A DNA stretch of 64,000 nt from Aquincola tertiaricarbonis (GCF_023573145.1 NZ_CP097635.1:1178001-1242000); one strand, 5' to 3'; counted from the stretch's first letter, positions 50,672-59,626 are shown. The notes: a model not told the origin generated them from the sequence alone. Numbers and translations are program-made.

Positions 50672-52708
50672 GTGCGCCTGCTGAACGCTTTCCTCCGTCG
50701 CTTCGGTTCGGTCAAGCTGCGCCTGTCCATCACCGGCGTGCTGCTGATCGCGCTCAGCGTGGCGGTGACGGTGGGCCTGGTGCTCAACGAAGTGGCCGCG
50801 CGGGCCGAGCAGGTGGCGCTGGACCTTTCGCTGGCGCAGACGCGCAAGCTGGCACGCATCATGGGCGCGCGGGTGGTGAGCCTGCAGCTCACGCTGCGCG
50901 CCGCCAGCGACACCATGCCGGTGGATCAGATCGACAACCACGCCGCCATCCGCCAATGGCTGGAAGGCCAGAAGGTGCTGGGCAGCGCGCTCGACATGCT
51001 GATGGTGCTGGACCGCGAAGGCCGGGTGGTGGCGCTGCGCGACGACAAGGGCAGCACCTCGCCGCCGCTGAACCTGAGCGACCGGCCCTACTTCCGCCAG
51101 ACGATCCAGCAGGGCCGGCCGGTGGTGTCGGAGCCGCTGCAGAACCGGCTCAACGACCGGCCCATCGTGGTGCTGACCATGCCGGTGCGCGACCACAAGG
51201 GCCAGGTGGTCGGCGTCATGGGGGGCACGGTCAAGCTGCTGTCCAACGCGCTGATGTCCGAGGTGACCGCCAGCGACGGCGACGACGAGGGCCGGGTGGT
51301 CATCACCGACGCCCAGGGCCGGCTGCTGGCCCATGACGACGCCCGCTGGCTGATGCGCGACGCCCAGACCGACCCGCTGCTGGCCGAAGGCATCGCGCAC
51401 TGGCAGGCCATGGGCCGGCCGGTGGAGCCCGCGGGCTTCAGCCTGCACGCGGGCAACCGCATCATCTCGATGGCCGGCGTGCCCGACGCCGACTGGATGG
51501 TGATGCGCAGCGCCCCGGTGGACAGCGTGCTGTCCGTGCTGCGTGCCGGCGGCCGCCGGGCGCTGGTCATCGGCACCCTGGTGGCCCTGGCCGGCGGGCT
51601 GGTGCTGCTGCTGGTCACGCACTTCATGCTGCGGCCGCTGCGCCAGCTGGAGCAGCGCGCCCACCGCATGCGCGATGGCGTCACGCCCGACGACGAAGGC
51701 TGGCCACGGGCGCTCGGCGAGATCGGCCAGCTCTCACGCGCGCTGCACGAGACGCTGCGCGAACGCTCGGCCGCCGCGGCGGCCAACCGCGAGCTGCTGT
51801 CCAAGCTCACCGCCCTGATGGACCATGCGCCGCTGGGCATCGCCTTTTCGCAGGAGCGCCGGCTGGTGCTGGTCAACGGTGCGCTGGAGCGCATGCTGGG
51901 CTACAGCGCGCAGGAGCTGCAGGGCCAGCCCAGCACCGTGCTGTCGCCTTCGGTGGCCGATGCCGCCTCGCTGGCCCACCGCATCAACGCCTGCTTCCGC
52001 GCTGGCCGGCCCTTCGACGAGGAAGTGCGCATGGTGCGCCGCGACGGCAGCCAGTTCTGGGGCCGGCTGTTCGGCGCCCCGGTGAACTGGCACGACCCCA
52101 AGGCCAGCACCGTGTGGACGGTGGAGGACGTGAGCCATGCGCGCAGCCAGCGCGAGGCGCTGTCCTGGCTGTCCACCCACGATGCGCTGACCGAGCTGGT
52201 GAACCGCCGCGAATTCGAGCGCCGGCTGAACGAACGGCTGGCCCGCCCCGAGGCCGACGCCTGCTGCGCCCTCTTCATCGACCTGGACCACTTCAAGGCG
52301 GTGAACGACACCGCCGGCCATGCCACCGGCGACCGCATGCTGGTGGAGGTGGCCCGCCGGCTGCAGGCCCAGGTGCGCAGCACCGACACCGTGGCGCGGC
52401 TGGGCGGCGACGAATTCGCGGTGCTGCTGACCGCCTGCAACCGCAGCGACGCGCTGCAGATCGCCGAGCAGATGCGCACCGCCATCGAGGACATCCGCCT
52501 GCCCTGGCACGACCAGGCGCTGCAGGTGGGAGCCAGCTTCGGCATCGTCAAGCTGAGCAGCGACCTGCCCGACCTGAGCGCGGTGATGGCCGCCGCCGAT
52601 GCCGCCTGCTACGACGCCAAGCGCGCCGGCCGCAACCAGGTGCGCCTGCACGGCAATCCCGGCGACCCGCCGACGCAGCCCGTTCCGCTGAACGAACTGC
52701 TGCATTGA
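50672..52708 (+). CDS. Membrane PDC-PAS-GGDEF diguanylate cyclase
   Basis: 678 residues from a GTG at 50672, which sits just before the first membrane helix. Helices at about 15-35 and 290-312 enclose a periplasmic PDC/Cache sensor (S-D-R-P-Y-F). A HAMP-like linker, a PAS domain (about 375-490) and a GGDEF domain follow; G578-G-D-E-F582 is intact and preceded by inhibitory-site R-S-T-D. It converts an external ligand signal into c-di-GMP. It lies 25 bases after the GGDEF-EAL gene on the same strand. Confidence 0.9.
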   Translation: MRLLNAFLRRFGSVKLRLSITGVLLIALSVAVTVGLVLNEVAARAEQVALDLSLAQTRKLARIMGARVVSLQLTLRAASDTMPVDQIDNHAAIRQWLEGQKVLGSALDMLMVLDREGRVVALRDDKGSTSPPLNLSDRPYFRQTIQQGRPVVSEPLQNRLNDRPIVVLTMPVRDHKGQVVGVMGGTVKLLSNALMSEVTASDGDDEGRVVITDAQGRLLAHDDARWLMRDAQTDPLLAEGIAHWQAMGRPVEPAGFSLHAGNRIISMAGVPDADWMVMRSAPVDSVLSVLRAGGRRALVIGTLVALAGGLVLLLVTHFMLRPLRQLEQRAHRMRDGVTPDDEGWPRALGEIGQLSRALHETLRERSAAAAANRELLSKLTALMDHAPLGIAFSQERRLVLVNGALERMLGYSAQELQGQPSTVLSPSVADAASLAHRINACFRAGRPFDEEVRMVRRDGSQFWGRLFGAPVNWHDPKASTVWTVEDVSHARSQREALSWLSTHDALTELVNRREFERRLNERLARPEADACCALFIDLDHFKAVNDTAGHATGDRMLVEVARRLQAQVRSTDTVARLGGDEFAVLLTACNRSDALQIAEQMRTAIEDIRLPWHDQALQVGASFGIVKLSSDLPDLSAVMAAADAACYDAKRAGRNQVRLHGNPGDPPTQPVPLNELLH

Positions 52709-52763
52709 TGCCAGCCCCCAAGCGCGTTGCGCTCGCGGCGGGCGAGTGGCTCAATGCTGTAGG

Positions 52764-54392
52764 TCAGGCTTTGCGCCGCAGCGCATGCGACAGCATCACC
52801 ACGGGCACCAAGCCCACCAGCACGATGGCCAGTGACGGCAGCGCGGCCTCGGCCAGCCGCTCGTCGCGCGCGAAGTTGTAGGCCACCACGGCCAGCGTGT
52901 CGCTGTTGAAGGGGCGCAGCACCAGCGTGGCCGGCAGCTCCTTCATCACATCCACGAACACCAGCAGCGCCGCCGCCAGCGCCGAGCGCTTGAGCAGCGG
53001 CAGGTGCAGCTCGGCGAACAGCCGCGCGCGGCCGGCGCCCAGCATGCGCGCGCTGTCGTCGATGCTGGCCGGCAGCCGCGCGTAACCCGCCTCCACCGAC
53101 TGCAGCGCCACGGCCGAGAAGCGCACCAGGTAGGCGTAGATCAGGCCCATGATCGTGCCGGTGAAGAGAGCCCCGATGCCCGACTGCGGCCACTGCGCCT
53201 GCGCCCAGCCCACCGGCAGCAGGATGCCCACCGCCACCACCGCACCCGGCATCGCATAGCCCAGCGACACCACCCGCGCGCCCAGCGCCAGGCCGTCGCG
53301 CCGGCCGCGGGCCGAGCGCGCCGCATGCAGGCGCAGCACGAAGCCCAGCGCCAGCGCCAGCGCGGCGGCGCACAAGGCGGCGATGGCCGCCAGCTTGAAG
53401 CTGGTGAGGCTCCATTGCGCGAAGCGCTCCAGCGGCAGGCCGAATTCGGAAGTGGTGGCCTCGCGCCACAGCAGCCGCAGCAGCACCGCCACCGGCACCA
53501 CGAAGCCCAGCAGCACCGGCGTGGCGCACACCGCCAGCGCCAGCGCGGCGCGGTGGCCGTGCAGTTGCACCGGCCGTGCATCGGCGCCGTGCACCGCACC
53601 GCTGCGCGAAGCGGCAAAACGCAGCTTGCGCTGCGCGCGCCGCTCGAACCACAGCAGCAGCCCCACCAGCAGCAGCAGCACCGACGCCAGCTGCGCCGCG
53701 GCGATGCGGTCGAACATCACCAGCCAGGCCTTGTAGATGCCGGTGGACAAGGTGGTGAGGCCGAAGTACGAGCCCACGCCGAAATCGGCCAGCACCTCCA
53801 TCACCGCCAGCGCCACACCCGCCGCGATGGCCGGGCGCGCCAACGGAATGGCCACCTCCACCACCCGGCGCCGCAGGCCGGCGCCCAGCAGCCGGGCCGC
53901 TTCCATCATGTGCACGCCGCGCTCGCCCAGCGCGGTGCGCACCAGCAGGTAGACGTAGGGGTACAGGCACAGCACGAACAGGATCACCGCGCCCCACAGG
54001 CTGCGCACGTCGGGCCACAACGCGCCCTCGGCGCCGGTGGCCTCGCGGATGGCCACCTGTAGCGGGCCGCTGTATTGCAGGAAATCGGTGTAGGCGTAGG
54101 CCAGCACGTAGGCCGGCATGGCCAGCGGCAGCAGCAGCGCCCACTCGAAGAAGCGCCGGCCGGGAAACTCGAACAGGCAGATGGCCGCCGCAGTGGCGGC
54201 GCCCACCACGGCCACGCCCACGCCCACGCTGACGGCCAGCACCAGCGACTGGCCGGCATAACCGGGCAGCACCGTCTGCGCCTGGTGGCGCAGGATCTCC
54301 ATCGCGCCCGCATCGAAGGCCAGCCAGGAGCCCAGCACGCCCAGCACCGGCAGTGCCAGCAACGCGCACAGCAGCGCAAGCCCACGACGCAT
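52764..54392 (-). CDS. Iron(III)-type ABC transporter permease (FbpB/SfuB-like, fused halves)
   Basis: 542 residues, about twelve helices in two homologous halves, each with an ABC-permease EAA loop (M-E-A-A-R-L-L-G-A-G and I-D-D-S-A-R-M-L-G-A-G). The fused form is typical of Fbp/Sfu iron permeases. The start at 54392 follows a GAGGA ribosome site (GTG at 54395 is an alternative). The matching ATPase gene diverges 85 bases away; the periplasmic binding protein is not seen in this window. Confidence 0.88.
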   Translation of the reverse strand: MRRGLALLCALLALPVLGVLGSWLAFDAGAMEILRHQAQTVLPGYAGQSLVLAVSVGVGVAVVGAATAAAICLFEFPGRRFFEWALLLPLAMPAYVLAYAYTDFLQYSGPLQVAIREATGAEGALWPDVRSLWGAVILFVLCLYPYVYLLVRTALGERGVHMMEAARLLGAGLRRRVVEVAIPLARPAIAAGVALAVMEVLADFGVGSYFGLTTLSTGIYKAWLVMFDRIAAAQLASVLLLLVGLLLWFERRAQRKLRFAASRSGAVHGADARPVQLHGHRAALALAVCATPVLLGFVVPVAVLLRLLWREATTSEFGLPLERFAQWSLTSFKLAAIAALCAAALALALGFVLRLHAARSARGRRDGLALGARVVSLGYAMPGAVVAVGILLPVGWAQAQWPQSGIGALFTGTIMGLIYAYLVRFSAVALQSVEAGYARLPASIDDSARMLGAGRARLFAELHLPLLKRSALAAALLVFVDVMKELPATLVLRPFNSDTLAVVAYNFARDERLAEAALPSLAIVLVGLVPVVMLSHALRRKA

Positions 54393-54445
54393 CACGAATC
54401 CATCCTCTTCCAACCCGCGCCATGGCTCACGCCATTGCGAACGCT

Positions 54446-54459
54446 TGTCATTCTCATGA
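54446..54459. promoter_or_regulatory. Fur-box-like sequence between the ABC genes
   Basis: TGTCATTCTCATGA (reverse TCATGAGAATGACA) resembles one half of a Fur site (TGAGAATGA) and lies in the 85-base divergent gap of the iron-type ABC genes. The second half is poor. Confidence 0.3.
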
Positions 54460-54477
54460 AGCCGATATCATAGGTGC

Positions 54478-55611
54478 ATGTTCCTGCAACTCGACCAGAT
54501 CAGCGTGCGCTACCCCGGCGGCACGGCGCAGCGCCCGGCGGTGGACAAGGTGTCGATGGGCCTGCGGCCCGGTCAGATCGGCGTGCTGATCGGGCCTTCG
54601 GGCTGCGGCAAAACCTCCGCGCTGCGCGCGGTGGCGGGCCTGGAGCCGCTGGCCGGCGGCCGCATCGTGATGGACGGCGAGCTGCTGTCCGGCGATGGCC
54701 GCCACGTGGCGCCCGAGCACCGGCGCATCGGCATGGTGTTCCAGGACTACGCGCTGTTTCCGCACCTGACGATTGCCCGGAACGTGGCCTTCGGCATCCG
54801 CCACCTCCCGCGCGCCGAGCGCGAGGCCCGCGTGGCCGAGATGCTGGAACTGGTGGGCCTGTCGCACGTGGCCGAACGGGCGCCGCACCAGCTGTCGGGC
54901 GGGCAGCAGCAGCGCATTGCGCTGGCCCGCGCGCTGGCGCCGCACCCGCGGCTGCTGCTGCTGGACGAGCCTTTCTCCAGCCTCGACGTCGACCTGCGCG
55001 GCCGGCTGGCGCAGGACGTGCGCGCCATCCTGCAGCGCACCCGCACCACGGCGCTGTTCGTCACCCACGACCAGATGGAGGCCTTTGCGCTGGGCGACGC
55101 CATCGGCGTGATGCAGGGCGGCAAGCTGGAGCAGTGGGACGACGCCTACACGCTGTACCACCGCCCGGCCACCCGTTTCGTGGCCGACTTCATCGGCCAC
55201 GGCGTGTTCGTGCCCGGCCGCATCATGGCCGCGCCGCGCGGGCCCTTCGTGCGCACGCCGCTGGGCGACCTGACCGACGTGGCCGGCTGCCTGCTGCCCG
55301 ACGCCTACCCGGGTGGCGAGTGCGACGTGCTGCTGCGGGCCGACGACATCGTGCACGACGACGTGGCGCCTACCCGCGCCTGCATCGAGCGCAAGGCCTT
55401 CCGCGGCTCCGAATTCCTGTACACGCTGCGCCTGCCCACCGGCGAGCAGGTGCTGGCCCATGTGCCCAGCCACCACGACCATGCCGTGGGCGAGTGGATC
55501 GGCATCCGGGCGCAGGTCGACCACATCGTCACATTCGAACGCACTCCCGCACCGAACTCGGCTGCTTCCACGGCATCCAATGCCCGCAGTGAGAGGGCAA
55601 CTTTGCCCTAG
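54478..55611 (+). CDS. Iron(III)-type ABC transporter ATP-binding protein (FbpC-like)
   Basis: 377 residues: Walker A G-P-S-G-C-G-K-T-S (40-48), Q-loop F-Q-D-Y-A-L-F-P-H, signature L-S-G-G-Q-Q-Q-R and Walker B L-L-L-L-D-E-P-F-S-S-L-D with H-loop V-T-H-D. The C-terminal third is a TOBE-type regulatory region. It should energise the divergent permease. The stop codon lies in a perfect AGGGCAA-ct-TTGCCCT inverted repeat (55594-55609). Confidence 0.88.
   Translation: MFLQLDQISVRYPGGTAQRPAVDKVSMGLRPGQIGVLIGPSGCGKTSALRAVAGLEPLAGGRIVMDGELLSGDGRHVAPEHRRIGMVFQDYALFPHLTIARNVAFGIRHLPRAEREARVAEMLELVGLSHVAERAPHQLSGGQQQRIALARALAPHPRLLLLDEPFSSLDVDLRGRLAQDVRAILQRTRTTALFVTHDQMEAFALGDAIGVMQGGKLEQWDDAYTLYHRPATRFVADFIGHGVFVPGRIMAAPRGPFVRTPLGDLTDVAGCLLPDAYPGGECDVLLRADDIVHDDVAPTRACIERKAFRGSEFLYTLRLPTGEQVLAHVPSHHDHAVGEWIGIRAQVDHIVTFERTPAPNSAASTASNARSERATLP
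55594..55609. repeat. Inverted repeat at the ATPase stop codon
   Basis: AGGGCAA and TTGCCCT form a perfect 7-bp repeat with a 2-base centre. No T-run follows, and the loop is too tight for a good hairpin, so a protein site in the promoter region of the following protease gene is as likely as a terminator. Confidence 0.35.
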
Positions 55612-55619
55612 TTCACGCA

Positions 55620-55646
55620 ATTGCCCGGAGGGGCCAGCCGTATACT
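55620..55646 (+). promoter_or_regulatory. Candidate sigma-70 promoter of the S41 protease gene
   Basis: TATACT (55641-55646) is a good -10; ATTGCC/TTGCCC about 15 bases upstream is a weak, closely spaced -35. It lies about 40 bases before the start codon. Confidence 0.4.
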
Positions 55647-55684
55647 GAAACCGGGTATTTTTTGCTTGCCGCGGGGTGCCGTTC

Positions 55685-57121
55685 ATGGGGTCGAAACTCA
55701 AAGTTGCTGGTCTGGTGGCCGTCGGCGCTGTCGCCGGCGCACTGACCACGATGCAGTTGCAGGCTTTTGCCCGCAACACGCCACTGCCGCTCGAGGAACT
55801 GCAGCAGCTGGCTGCCGTGTTCGGCATGGTCAAGAGCGATTACGTCGAGCCGGTCGATGAGAAGAAGCTCATCGGCAACGCCATCTCGGGCATGGTGTCG
55901 GGCCTGGACCCGCACAGCCAGTACTTCGACAAGAAGTCGTTCAAGGAATTCCGCGAAGGCACCAGCGGTCGTTTCGTCGGCGTGGGCATCGAGATCGGCA
56001 TGGAAGACGGCCTGGTCAAGGTGGTCTCGCCGATCGAAGGCTCGCCCGCCTTCCGCGCCGGGCTGAAGGCTGGCGACCTGGTCACCAAGATCGACGACAC
56101 GGCCGTCAAGGGCCTGACGATGGACCAGGCGGTCAAGAAGATGCGCGGCGAACCCAGCACCAAGGTGGTGTTGACGGTGTTCCGCAAGTCCGAGGGACGC
56201 ACCTTCCCGGTCAGCATCACCCGCGAAGAGATCCGCGTGCAGAGCGTGCGCGCCAAGATGGTGGAGCCGGGTTACGCCTGGCTGCGCGTCAGCCAGTTCC
56301 AGGACCGCACCGTCGAAGACTTCGCCAAGAAGCTGGAAGACCTGTACAAGCAGGACCCCAACCTCAAGGGTCTGGTGCTGGACCTGCGCAACGACCCCGG
56401 CGGCCTGCTGGAAGGCGCGATCGCGGTGTCCGCCGCTTTCCTGCCCAATGACGCGGTGGTGGTGAGCACCAACGGCCAGCTGCCCGAGTCCAAGGCCACC
56501 TTCAAGGCCTCGCCCGACTACTACATGCGCCGGGGCGGCACCGACCCGCTGCGCCGCATCCCCGATGCGGTCAAGAAGGTGCCGCTGGTGGTGCTGGTGA
56601 ACGAAGGCTCGGCCTCGGCCAGCGAGATCGTGGCGGGTGCGCTGCAAGACCACAAGCGCGCCACCGTGATGGGCGCACAGACCTTCGGCAAGGGCTCGGT
56701 GCAGACCGTGCGCCCGCTGACGGCCGACACCGCGCTGAAGATCACCACCGCGCGCTACTACACGCCCAGCGGCAAGTCGATCCAGGCGCGCGGCATCGTG
56801 CCCGACGTGTGGCTGGACGAAACCGCCGAAGGCAACGTGTTCGCCGCGCTGCGCATGCGCGAGGCCGACCTCGACAAGCACCTGACCGGCACCGACGAAA
56901 AGAAGGACGAAGCCCGCGAAAAGGCCCGCGAGGAAGCCCGCAAGAAGCTGGAAGAACAGCTGGCGAAGAGTAAGGACGGCCCGAAGCCGCTGCCCGAGTT
57001 CGGCTCGCCGGAAGACTTCCCGCTGGAGCAGGCGCTGAACCAGCTCAAGGGCAAGTCGGTCGTCGTGAGCAAGAGCGTGGTCGAACGCAAGGCCGAAGCG
57101 GCCGAGACGACCAACAACTGA
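55685..57121 (+). CDS. C-terminal processing serine protease, family S41 (CtpA-like)
   Basis: 478 residues from the ATG at 55685 (GGGG-rich ribosome site; a GTG at 55676 is also possible). A membrane/signal segment (8-30) precedes an N-terminal helical region, a PDZ domain (about 85-165, F-V-G-V-G-I-E-I), and the protease core with nucleophile Ser in N-E-G-S-A-S-A-S-E and general-base Lys in F-G-K-G-S-V-Q. The tail is highly charged. It acts in the periplasm on C-termini of envelope proteins. Next to MoeB/ThiF, an arrangement I recall from other Burkholderiales. Confidence 0.93.
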   Translation: MGSKLKVAGLVAVGAVAGALTTMQLQAFARNTPLPLEELQQLAAVFGMVKSDYVEPVDEKKLIGNAISGMVSGLDPHSQYFDKKSFKEFREGTSGRFVGVGIEIGMEDGLVKVVSPIEGSPAFRAGLKAGDLVTKIDDTAVKGLTMDQAVKKMRGEPSTKVVLTVFRKSEGRTFPVSITREEIRVQSVRAKMVEPGYAWLRVSQFQDRTVEDFAKKLEDLYKQDPNLKGLVLDLRNDPGGLLEGAIAVSAAFLPNDAVVVSTNGQLPESKATFKASPDYYMRRGGTDPLRRIPDAVKKVPLVVLVNEGSASASEIVAGALQDHKRATVMGAQTFGKGSVQTVRPLTADTALKITTARYYTPSGKSIQARGIVPDVWLDETAEGNVFAALRMREADLDKHLTGTDEKKDEAREKAREEARKKLEEQLAKSKDGPKPLPEFGSPEDFPLEQALNQLKGKSVVVSKSVVERKAEAAETTNN

Positions 57122-57143
57122 CCACGGCGCCTGCCCGGCCACG

Positions 57144-57166
57144 AGCCCGCCCCTGGCGGGCTTTTT
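57144..57166 (+). terminator. Rho-independent terminator after the S41 protease
   Basis: AGCCCGCC (57144-57151) pairs perfectly with GGCGGGCT (57155-57162) around a 3-base loop, with five T residues at 57162-57166. Confidence 0.9.
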
Positions 57167-57190
57167 GTTGTCCGCCGCTATGCTGCCGCC

Positions 57191-57961
57191 ATGAACGACG
57201 ACCAGCTGCTGCGCTACTCTCGGCACATCCTGTTGGACGACATCGGCATCGAAGGCCAGCAGCGGCTGCTGCAGGCCCATGCGCTGGTGGTGGGCGCGGG
57301 CGGGCTGGGCTCGCCGGTGCTGCTGTACCTGGCCACCGCGGGCGTGGGCCGCATCACGGTGGTGGACGATGACACCGTGGACCTGACCAACCTGCAGCGG
57401 CAGATCGTGCACGACATGGCCCGCTTGGGCATGCCCAAGGCGGCTTCGGCTGCCGAGGCGATGGCCCGCATCAACCCCGAGGTGCAGGTGCGGCCGCTGC
57501 TGCAGCGCGCCGGCCCGGCGCAGCTGTCGGCGCTGGTGGCCGAAGCCGACGTGGTGCTGGACTGCAGCGACAACTTCGCGACCCGGCAGGCGGTGAATGC
57601 GGCCTGCGTGACCCACGCCAAGCCGCTGGTGGCCGGCGCGGCCATCGGCTTCGACGGGCAGCTGACGGTGGTGGACACCCGCCGGCCCGAGGCGCCCTGT
57701 TATGCCTGCGTTTTTCCGCCCGAATCACCGCCCGAGGAAGTGCGCTGCGCCACCATGGGCGTGTTCGCGCCGCTGGTGGGCATCATCGGCAGCCTGCAGG
57801 CGGCCGAGGCGCTGAAGCTGCTGGCCGGCATCGGCACCTCGCTGGCCGGCCGGCTGCAGATGCTGGACGCGCGGCGGATGGAATGGAGCGAGATCCGCGT
57901 CGGCCGCCAATCCGGCTGCAGCGTCTGCGGCCAGGGCCGCGGATCGGGGCAGGCTGGCTAG
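57191..57961 (+). CDS. moeB: MoeB/ThiF-type sulfur-carrier adenylyltransferase
   Basis: 256 residues. E1-like features: G-A-G-G-L-G-S (38-44), D-D-D-T-V-D-L-T-N-L-Q-R-Q, R-C-A-T-M-G-V with the reactive-type Cys, and two C-x-x-C zinc pairs (C-Y-A-C and C-S-V-C). No rhodanese domain. It activates MoaD or ThiS by C-terminal adenylation for molybdopterin or thiazole synthesis; which carrier it serves cannot be told. Its TAG stop lies within a CTAGACAAG sequence. Confidence 0.88.
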   Translation: MNDDQLLRYSRHILLDDIGIEGQQRLLQAHALVVGAGGLGSPVLLYLATAGVGRITVVDDDTVDLTNLQRQIVHDMARLGMPKAASAAEAMARINPEVQVRPLLQRAGPAQLSALVAEADVVLDCSDNFATRQAVNAACVTHAKPLVAGAAIGFDGQLTVVDTRRPEAPCYACVFPPESPPEEVRCATMGVFAPLVGIIGSLQAAEALKLLAGIGTSLAGRLQMLDARRMEWSEIRVGRQSGCSVCGQGRGSGQAG

Positions 57962-57967
57962 ACAAGC
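57952..57967 (-). promoter_or_regulatory. CTAGACAAG motif at the moeB stop
   Basis: On the minus strand it reads GCTTGTCTAGCCAGCC, sharing the CTTGTCTAG half with the other copies in the window. It overlaps a stop codon, so chance is quite possible. Confidence 0.25.
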
Positions 57968-57970
57968 CGG

Positions 57971-58195
57971 TCAGACGACGAATCCCTCCAACAGCAGCGA
58001 AGGGATGGCGGCGAAATGCTTGACGTTACCTGTCAGCACCGGCACCTGATGCTCGAGCGCCGTCGCAGCGATCAGGGCATCGCCCATCTGCAGGCCGTGG
58101 CTCAGCGTCATGGCCTCCATCAATTCCGTGGCGCGGCGTGTGATGGCCTCGCCCAGCGGCAGCACCACGGCCTGGCGCCTTTGAAGGGCTCATTG
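57971..58195 (-). pseudogene. PIN-domain toxin remnant (VapC-like), N-terminal part missing
   Basis: About 75 codons remain, matching only the C-terminal half of a PIN nuclease (Q-M-G-D-A-L-I-A-A-T-A, then V-P-V-L-T-G-N-V-K-H-F) with two of the acidic/Asn catalytic positions. The first half with the initial metal-binding Asp is gone, and the remnant joins directly to the antitoxin gene in another frame near 58185-58195. It cannot be an active ribonuclease. Confidence 0.7.
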
Positions 58196-58455
58196 CGCGA
58201 ACCGTCGCGATTGAAACGCGGGGCACGGCTGCGTCGCACATAGGCCTCAACATCGGCCACGTCGTCGTGGTCACGCCAGATGCCGAAGGCTGGATCGTCG
58301 GTGACGAAGGGGTCGGACGACTCGATCATCTGCTCCTGCTCAATCCGGACGGTGACCCGCGCGCCGCTGGCAGCGGCCAGTGCCGGCCCGAGCTTGTCGC
58401 GCCACGCCTGGGGCAATTCGTCCACCGGCACATGTTCCAGCACCACAGCATTCAT
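58120..58455 (-). pseudogene. Antitoxin gene fused out of frame to the PIN remnant
   Basis: 111 codons from the ATG at 58455 (GAGGTG ribosome site). Residues 1-90 look like a small antitoxin (V-P-V-D-E-L-P-Q-A-W-R-D-K-L, ending S-R-N-E-P-F). The last ~20 residues (K-G-A-R-P-W-C-C-R-W) are the toxin DNA read in the wrong frame, the mark of an internal deletion. The N-terminal DNA-binding part could still be made. Confidence 0.6.
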
Positions 58456-58512
58456 CGTCGTCACCTCATCGCACATGGACAGCGCGCAGCGAGTATGCAC
58501 CGCGGGCGCCGG

Positions 58513-59523
58513 TCAGACGCCGCTCAGCACCGCCACCAGCCCGTCCGGCACCTCGATGCCGTCCTGCTCGGCGGCGCGGCGCAGCGCTTCGCGGCGGGCA
58601 CCGGGCAGGCGCACGCCGTCGTCGCGCAGCATCTCGGCCACCAGCACTTCCACCCGCTCCAGGTAGCTGCCGCTGCCGGCCAGCGCGCCGGGGTCGATGA
58701 CGATGAAGGCCTGGCCGATGCGCGGCTTGTTGCCTTCGTCGACGAAGAAGGTGTCGGCCTCGAAGCTGAAGTGCGCGCCGATGACGGCGCTGCTCAGCAG
58801 CTCGATCATCAGCGCCAGCATCGCGCCCTTGGGGCTGCTGGCCGCGCCCAGCGGCAGCATGGAGCCTTCCATGCCACGCGCCGGGTCGGTGGTGGGCTGG
58901 CCGTCCACGTCCAGGGCCCATCCCAGCGGGATGCTGCGGCCTTCCTTGGCGGCCATCATCAGCTTGCCGCGGGCCACCTCGCTCAGGCTCAGGTCGATCA
59001 TCAGCGGGTCGCCCGCGCCCGGCCGGCGCGGGAAGATGGCCGCGATCGGGTTGGTGCCGAACACCGGGTGGCGGCCGCCGGCCGCCGGCATCGCCGCCGG
59101 CGCATTGGCGAAGGCCAGGCCCACCATGCCGGCCGCGGCCACCGCGCGCAGGTGGTCCACCATGACGCCGCCGTGGTGGCTGTTGACCACGCCCGCGCAG
59201 GCCACGCCGTGGCTGGCCGCTCGCGCGATGGCTTCCTGCACGGCCAGCGTGCAGGCCTCGAAGGCCAGGCCGTCGTGCGCGTTCACCACCACCGCGGCGC
59301 CCCGCAGCGCGTGCACCGTGGGGCGGGCCGCACCTTCCACGCGGCCGGTGCGCAGGTGGCCGGCGTACTGCGGCACCCGCGACAGCCCGTGCGAAGCCAG
59401 CCCTTGCGCATCGGCCAGCACCAGGGCCTCGGCCGTGGCGCGCGCCATGTCGGCGCTGGCGCCCGCCCTCTCCAGCGCCTGCGCGCCCAGTTGCACCGCT
59501 TGCGCCATCGTCATCCTGGCCAT
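58513..59523 (-). CDS. Ldh-family (malate/L-lactate/L-sulfolactate) dehydrogenase
   Basis: 336 residues from the ATG at 59523, with AGGAG 9 bases upstream. It matches the Ldh2/YlbC/ComC family, which has its own NAD(P) fold: S-H-G-L-S-R-V-P near the start, N-S-H-H-G-G, F-G-T-N-P-I-A-A and S-S-P-K-G are typical segments. The family reduces or oxidises 2-oxo/2-hydroxy acids such as malate, lactate, ureidoglycolate or sulfolactate. A variant TTGTC-type motif lies 16 bases upstream of the start. Substrate unknown. Confidence 0.88.
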   Translation of the reverse strand: MARMTMAQAVQLGAQALERAGASADMARATAEALVLADAQGLASHGLSRVPQYAGHLRTGRVEGAARPTVHALRGAAVVVNAHDGLAFEACTLAVQEAIARAASHGVACAGVVNSHHGGVMVDHLRAVAAAGMVGLAFANAPAAMPAAGGRHPVFGTNPIAAIFPRRPGAGDPLMIDLSLSEVARGKLMMAAKEGRSIPLGWALDVDGQPTTDPARGMEGSMLPLGAASSPKGAMLALMIELLSSAVIGAHFSFEADTFFVDEGNKPRIGQAFIVIDPGALAGSGSYLERVEVLVAEMLRDDGVRLPGARREALRRAAEQDGIEVPDGLVAVLSGV

Positions 59524-59538
59524 CTGAAACCCGCTCCT

Positions 59539-59554
59539 ACTGCCTCGACAAGAA
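59539..59554 (-). promoter_or_regulatory. TTGTCGAGGCAG operator candidate before the Ldh-family gene
   Basis: On the minus strand CTTGTCGAGGCAG differs by one base from CTTGTCTAGGCAG upstream of the MFS gene near 11.8 kb, and lies just upstream of the ribosome site. Confidence 0.35.
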
Positions 59555-59626
59555 GGGGCGCAGCATAAGCCGGGCGCCTGCCTTGCCAGGGCGTTAAGCT
59601 CCCGCATCGACTCTCAATCACCACGC

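Noticed and set aside
58026..58274. Small minus-strand frame within the toxin remnant
   Set aside because: It is another frame of the same remnant, with no recognisable domain.
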